A stretch of 7,101 nt of DNA from Ilumatobacteraceae bacterium. GTDB lineage: Bacteria > Actinomycetota > Acidimicrobiia > Acidimicrobiales > Ilumatobacteraceae. The position numbers were made by a program, and so were the translations under genes. This document shows, in pieces, positions 5,958-7,101 of the stretch (position 1 is the stretch's first letter; each line of letters starts with the position of its first letter). The stretch covers positions 1 through 7,101 of the forward strand of contig JAENVT010000057.1 in NCBI GenBank assembly GCA_016650435.1, written 5' to 3'. A model generated the notes under the pieces. That model saw nothing but the letters and a program-made list of their open reading frames with translations. It was not told the origin of the DNA and did not search any database.

Positions 5958-6836
5958 GTGTCGCTCGCGTACTTTGCCGCGTTCGCTACGGCCGTGTGCT
6001 ACGGCGTGAGCGCTGTGCTCGAGGATCGGGCCGCCAAGCTCACCCCAATAACTGGCAAGAGCGGTAAGCGGGCTGCATTTCGGGCAACGGTCAGCGTCGG
6101 GTACATGGTCGGGATGGCGCTCAGCGTCGTCGCCTGGGCCCTCTCGCTGATCGCCCTCCATAGCCTCCCACTGTTCGCGGTCCAGGCGATCGCCGCGAGC
6201 AGCATCGGTGTCGTGGTCCTCATCACCTGGGCACGCACCCACCGGAAGCCGCCGAGGCGCGAGGTCATCCTGCTGTGCGTGCTCGCCGTTGCCCTGACTG
6301 CCTTGGCGGCATCGGCCTCGCCCAGCGACCCGAAGCCGGTTTCCTGGGTGTTCAAGCTGTTCATCTGGCTCGGGGTCGTCGGAGTGGTGTGTGCTGCGGT
6401 CGCGGCCACCAGAGTCTCCGGGGCGCGCGGCAGCGCGCTGCTGGGTGCGGTGTCCGGCCTCTCCGATGGTGGCATGGCCCTCTGCGCTCGGGCCCTGCAC
6501 CACGACACCGTGATCGGATTCGTGACCGATCCGTTGGCCATCGCTCTGATTCCGTTCACGCTCGTCGGCATCGTCGCCTTTGCCGCATCACTGCAACGTG
6601 GCGCTGTCTCGATTGCCTTGGCATGCCAGCAGGCCGCGCTCACCGTTATCCCCTCGGTGATCGGTCTGCTCGTTCTCGGAGACAGAGCCCGCCACGGGTT
6701 CGCGGCAGTCACTTATGCAGGGTTCGCCGTCACCGTCTTCGCCGTGCTCGCGCTGACGGTCGACACGTCGGCAGTGATCCCGCCGCTCGTGGCTCCGGGG
6801 GCTCTCCCGCCAACGCGGCTCAACGACCCTTCGTGA
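5958..6836 (+). CDS. DMT-superfamily (EamA/NIPA-like) membrane transporter
   Basis: About 292 residues with nine or ten hydrophobic helices and a basic loop after helix 1 (about 22-43). Two related halves can be made out. ALHSLPLFAVQAIAASSIGVVVL in the first and LQRGAVSIALACQQAALTVIP followed by LLVLGDRARHG in the second follow the drug/metabolite transporter pattern, in which the last helices precede a G-E/D-x-x-x-x-G turn. The family moves small metabolites, amino acids or ions across the cytoplasmic membrane; NIPA-type magnesium carriers have a similar pattern, but the substrate here is unknown. The polar C-terminal tail (from about 265) is proline-rich. I place the start at the GTG at 5958; a TTG at 5928 would add ten residues but has no ribosome site. 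It is divergent from the EAL gene, with about 107 bases between the starts. Confidence 0.8.
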   Translation: MSLAYFAAFATAVCYGVSAVLEDRAAKLTPITGKSGKRAAFRATVSVGYMVGMALSVVAWALSLIALHSLPLFAVQAIAASSIGVVVLITWARTHRKPPRREVILLCVLAVALTALAASASPSDPKPVSWVFKLFIWLGVVGVVCAAVAATRVSGARGSALLGAVSGLSDGGMALCARALHHDTVIGFVTDPLAIALIPFTLVGIVAFAASLQRGAVSIALACQQAALTVIPSVIGLLVLGDRARHGFAAVTYAGFAVTVFAVLALTVDTSAVIPPLVAPGALPPTRLNDPS

Positions 6837-6844
6837 ATTCAGGC

Positions 6845-6877
6845 TGCATGAAGCCCATACGCATGCAAGGATTTTTT
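6845..6877 (+). terminator. Weak intrinsic terminator after the DMT gene
   Basis: TGCATG at 6845-6850 pairs with CATGCA at 6862-6867 around an 11-base loop. Four bases later comes a run of six T at 6872-6877, rare in this GC-rich window. The stem is short and not GC-rich, so termination may be inefficient. The position between two convergent genes fits. Confidence 0.4.
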
Positions 6878-6880
6878 GAA

Positions 6881-7101
6881 CTAGTCGGCGAACACGTCGC
6901 GGCTGAGCTGGATGAAGAACGTGTGGTCGTGACCCTTGTTGGGATCCTCTGAGTTGTACTTGGCTGTCGAGGCCGAGCCGTTGGGCACGTGTTCGTCGGA
7001 GTAGATCGCGCCGACCGGACAAACGTCGGGCTGGTAGCACGCGGTGCATGACGTGCACTCGTCGAGGTTCACATACAGCAAGGTGTCGCCGAAGATCGCG
7101 A
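6881..7101 (-). CDS. Ferredoxin, C-terminal part (partial at window edge)
   Basis: The frame is open from the right edge to a TAG at 6881-6883, about 73 residues. It reads AIFGDTLLYVNLDECTSCTACYQPDVCPVGAIY and then an acidic, polar tail ending HTFFIQLSRDVFAD. D-E-C-x2-C-x2-C ... C-P-V-x-A-I-Y is the second iron-sulfur binding motif of the bacterial 4Fe-4S or 3Fe-4S/4Fe-4S (FdxA-type) ferredoxins, soluble one-electron carriers. The first cysteine motif would lie outside the window, before GDTLLYVN. Two residues are inserted before the last cysteine (C-x5-C-P instead of the usual C-x3-C-P). A TTG at 7079-7081 could be called a start but would cut the conserved core, so I treat the gene as continuing beyond the window. 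Confidence 0.85.
   Translation of the reverse strand, partial: AIFGDTLLYVNLDECTSCTACYQPDVCPVGAIYSDEHVPNGSASTAKYNSEDPNKGHDHTFFIQLSRDVFAD

Noticed and set aside
5853..6712. Minus-strand open frames of 216 and 237 codons opposite the DMT gene
   Set aside because: They cover a plus-strand gene with regular membrane helices. Their translations are Arg/Asp-rich or Ala/Thr/Pro-rich shadows with no motifs.
1..7101. CRISPR arrays, tRNA or rRNA genes, transposases, phage genes or toxin-antitoxin pairs
   Set aside because: I looked for spaced repeats, tRNA-like cloverleaf arms, DDE/serine/tyrosine recombinase motifs and small paired genes and found none; nothing indicates a defence or mobile system here.

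Overview
The window is a stretch of high-GC bacterial chromosome, densely coded on both strands. GTG starts, a GTGA stop/start overlap, a possible leaderless gene and several protein families common in actinobacteria (a GPP34-domain protein, a YYRRFY-type methyltransferase, a small two-helix membrane protein) point to an Actinomycetota member. An uncultured Acidimicrobiia-like lineage is possible, but that is an impression; no marker gene is present. I see no tRNA, rRNA, CRISPR array, insertion sequence or phage gene.

Layout. Positions 1-96 may hold the last codons of an upstream gene. Positions 155-586 (+) encode a small lipoprotein and 691-1932 (+) an MFS exporter-type transporter. From 5850 down to 1955 six genes lie head to tail on the minus strand: a membrane-anchored EAL-domain cyclic-di-GMP phosphodiesterase, two short polytopic membrane proteins overlapping by a GTGA, a SAM-dependent methyltransferase, a GPP34 (GOLPH3-like) protein and a two-helix membrane protein. 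From about 5958 (+) runs a DMT-type membrane transporter. A weak terminator-like hairpin follows it, and it converges on the 3' part of a ferredoxin gene (minus strand) that leaves the window at its right edge.

How the genes may work together. The tightest unit is the chain 4582 to 2290 (overlap of 4, then gaps of 10 and 22 bases), which is probably co-transcribed. The EAL gene upstream (62-base gap containing a hairpin) and the small membrane gene downstream (92-base gap) may or may not belong to it. The content is biased to the membrane: five of the nine confident complete or partial genes other than the lipoprotein encode integral membrane proteins, and the GPP34 family is known in eukaryotes for binding a membrane phosphoinositide. 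No known pathway is spelled out by the order. Most of the window looks like ordinary core or shell chromosome. The points worth a second look are the EAL/membrane/methyltransferase/GPP34 neighbourhood, the unusual cysteine spacing of the ferredoxin, the possible leaderless start of the DMT gene and the heptad-repeat lipoprotein.
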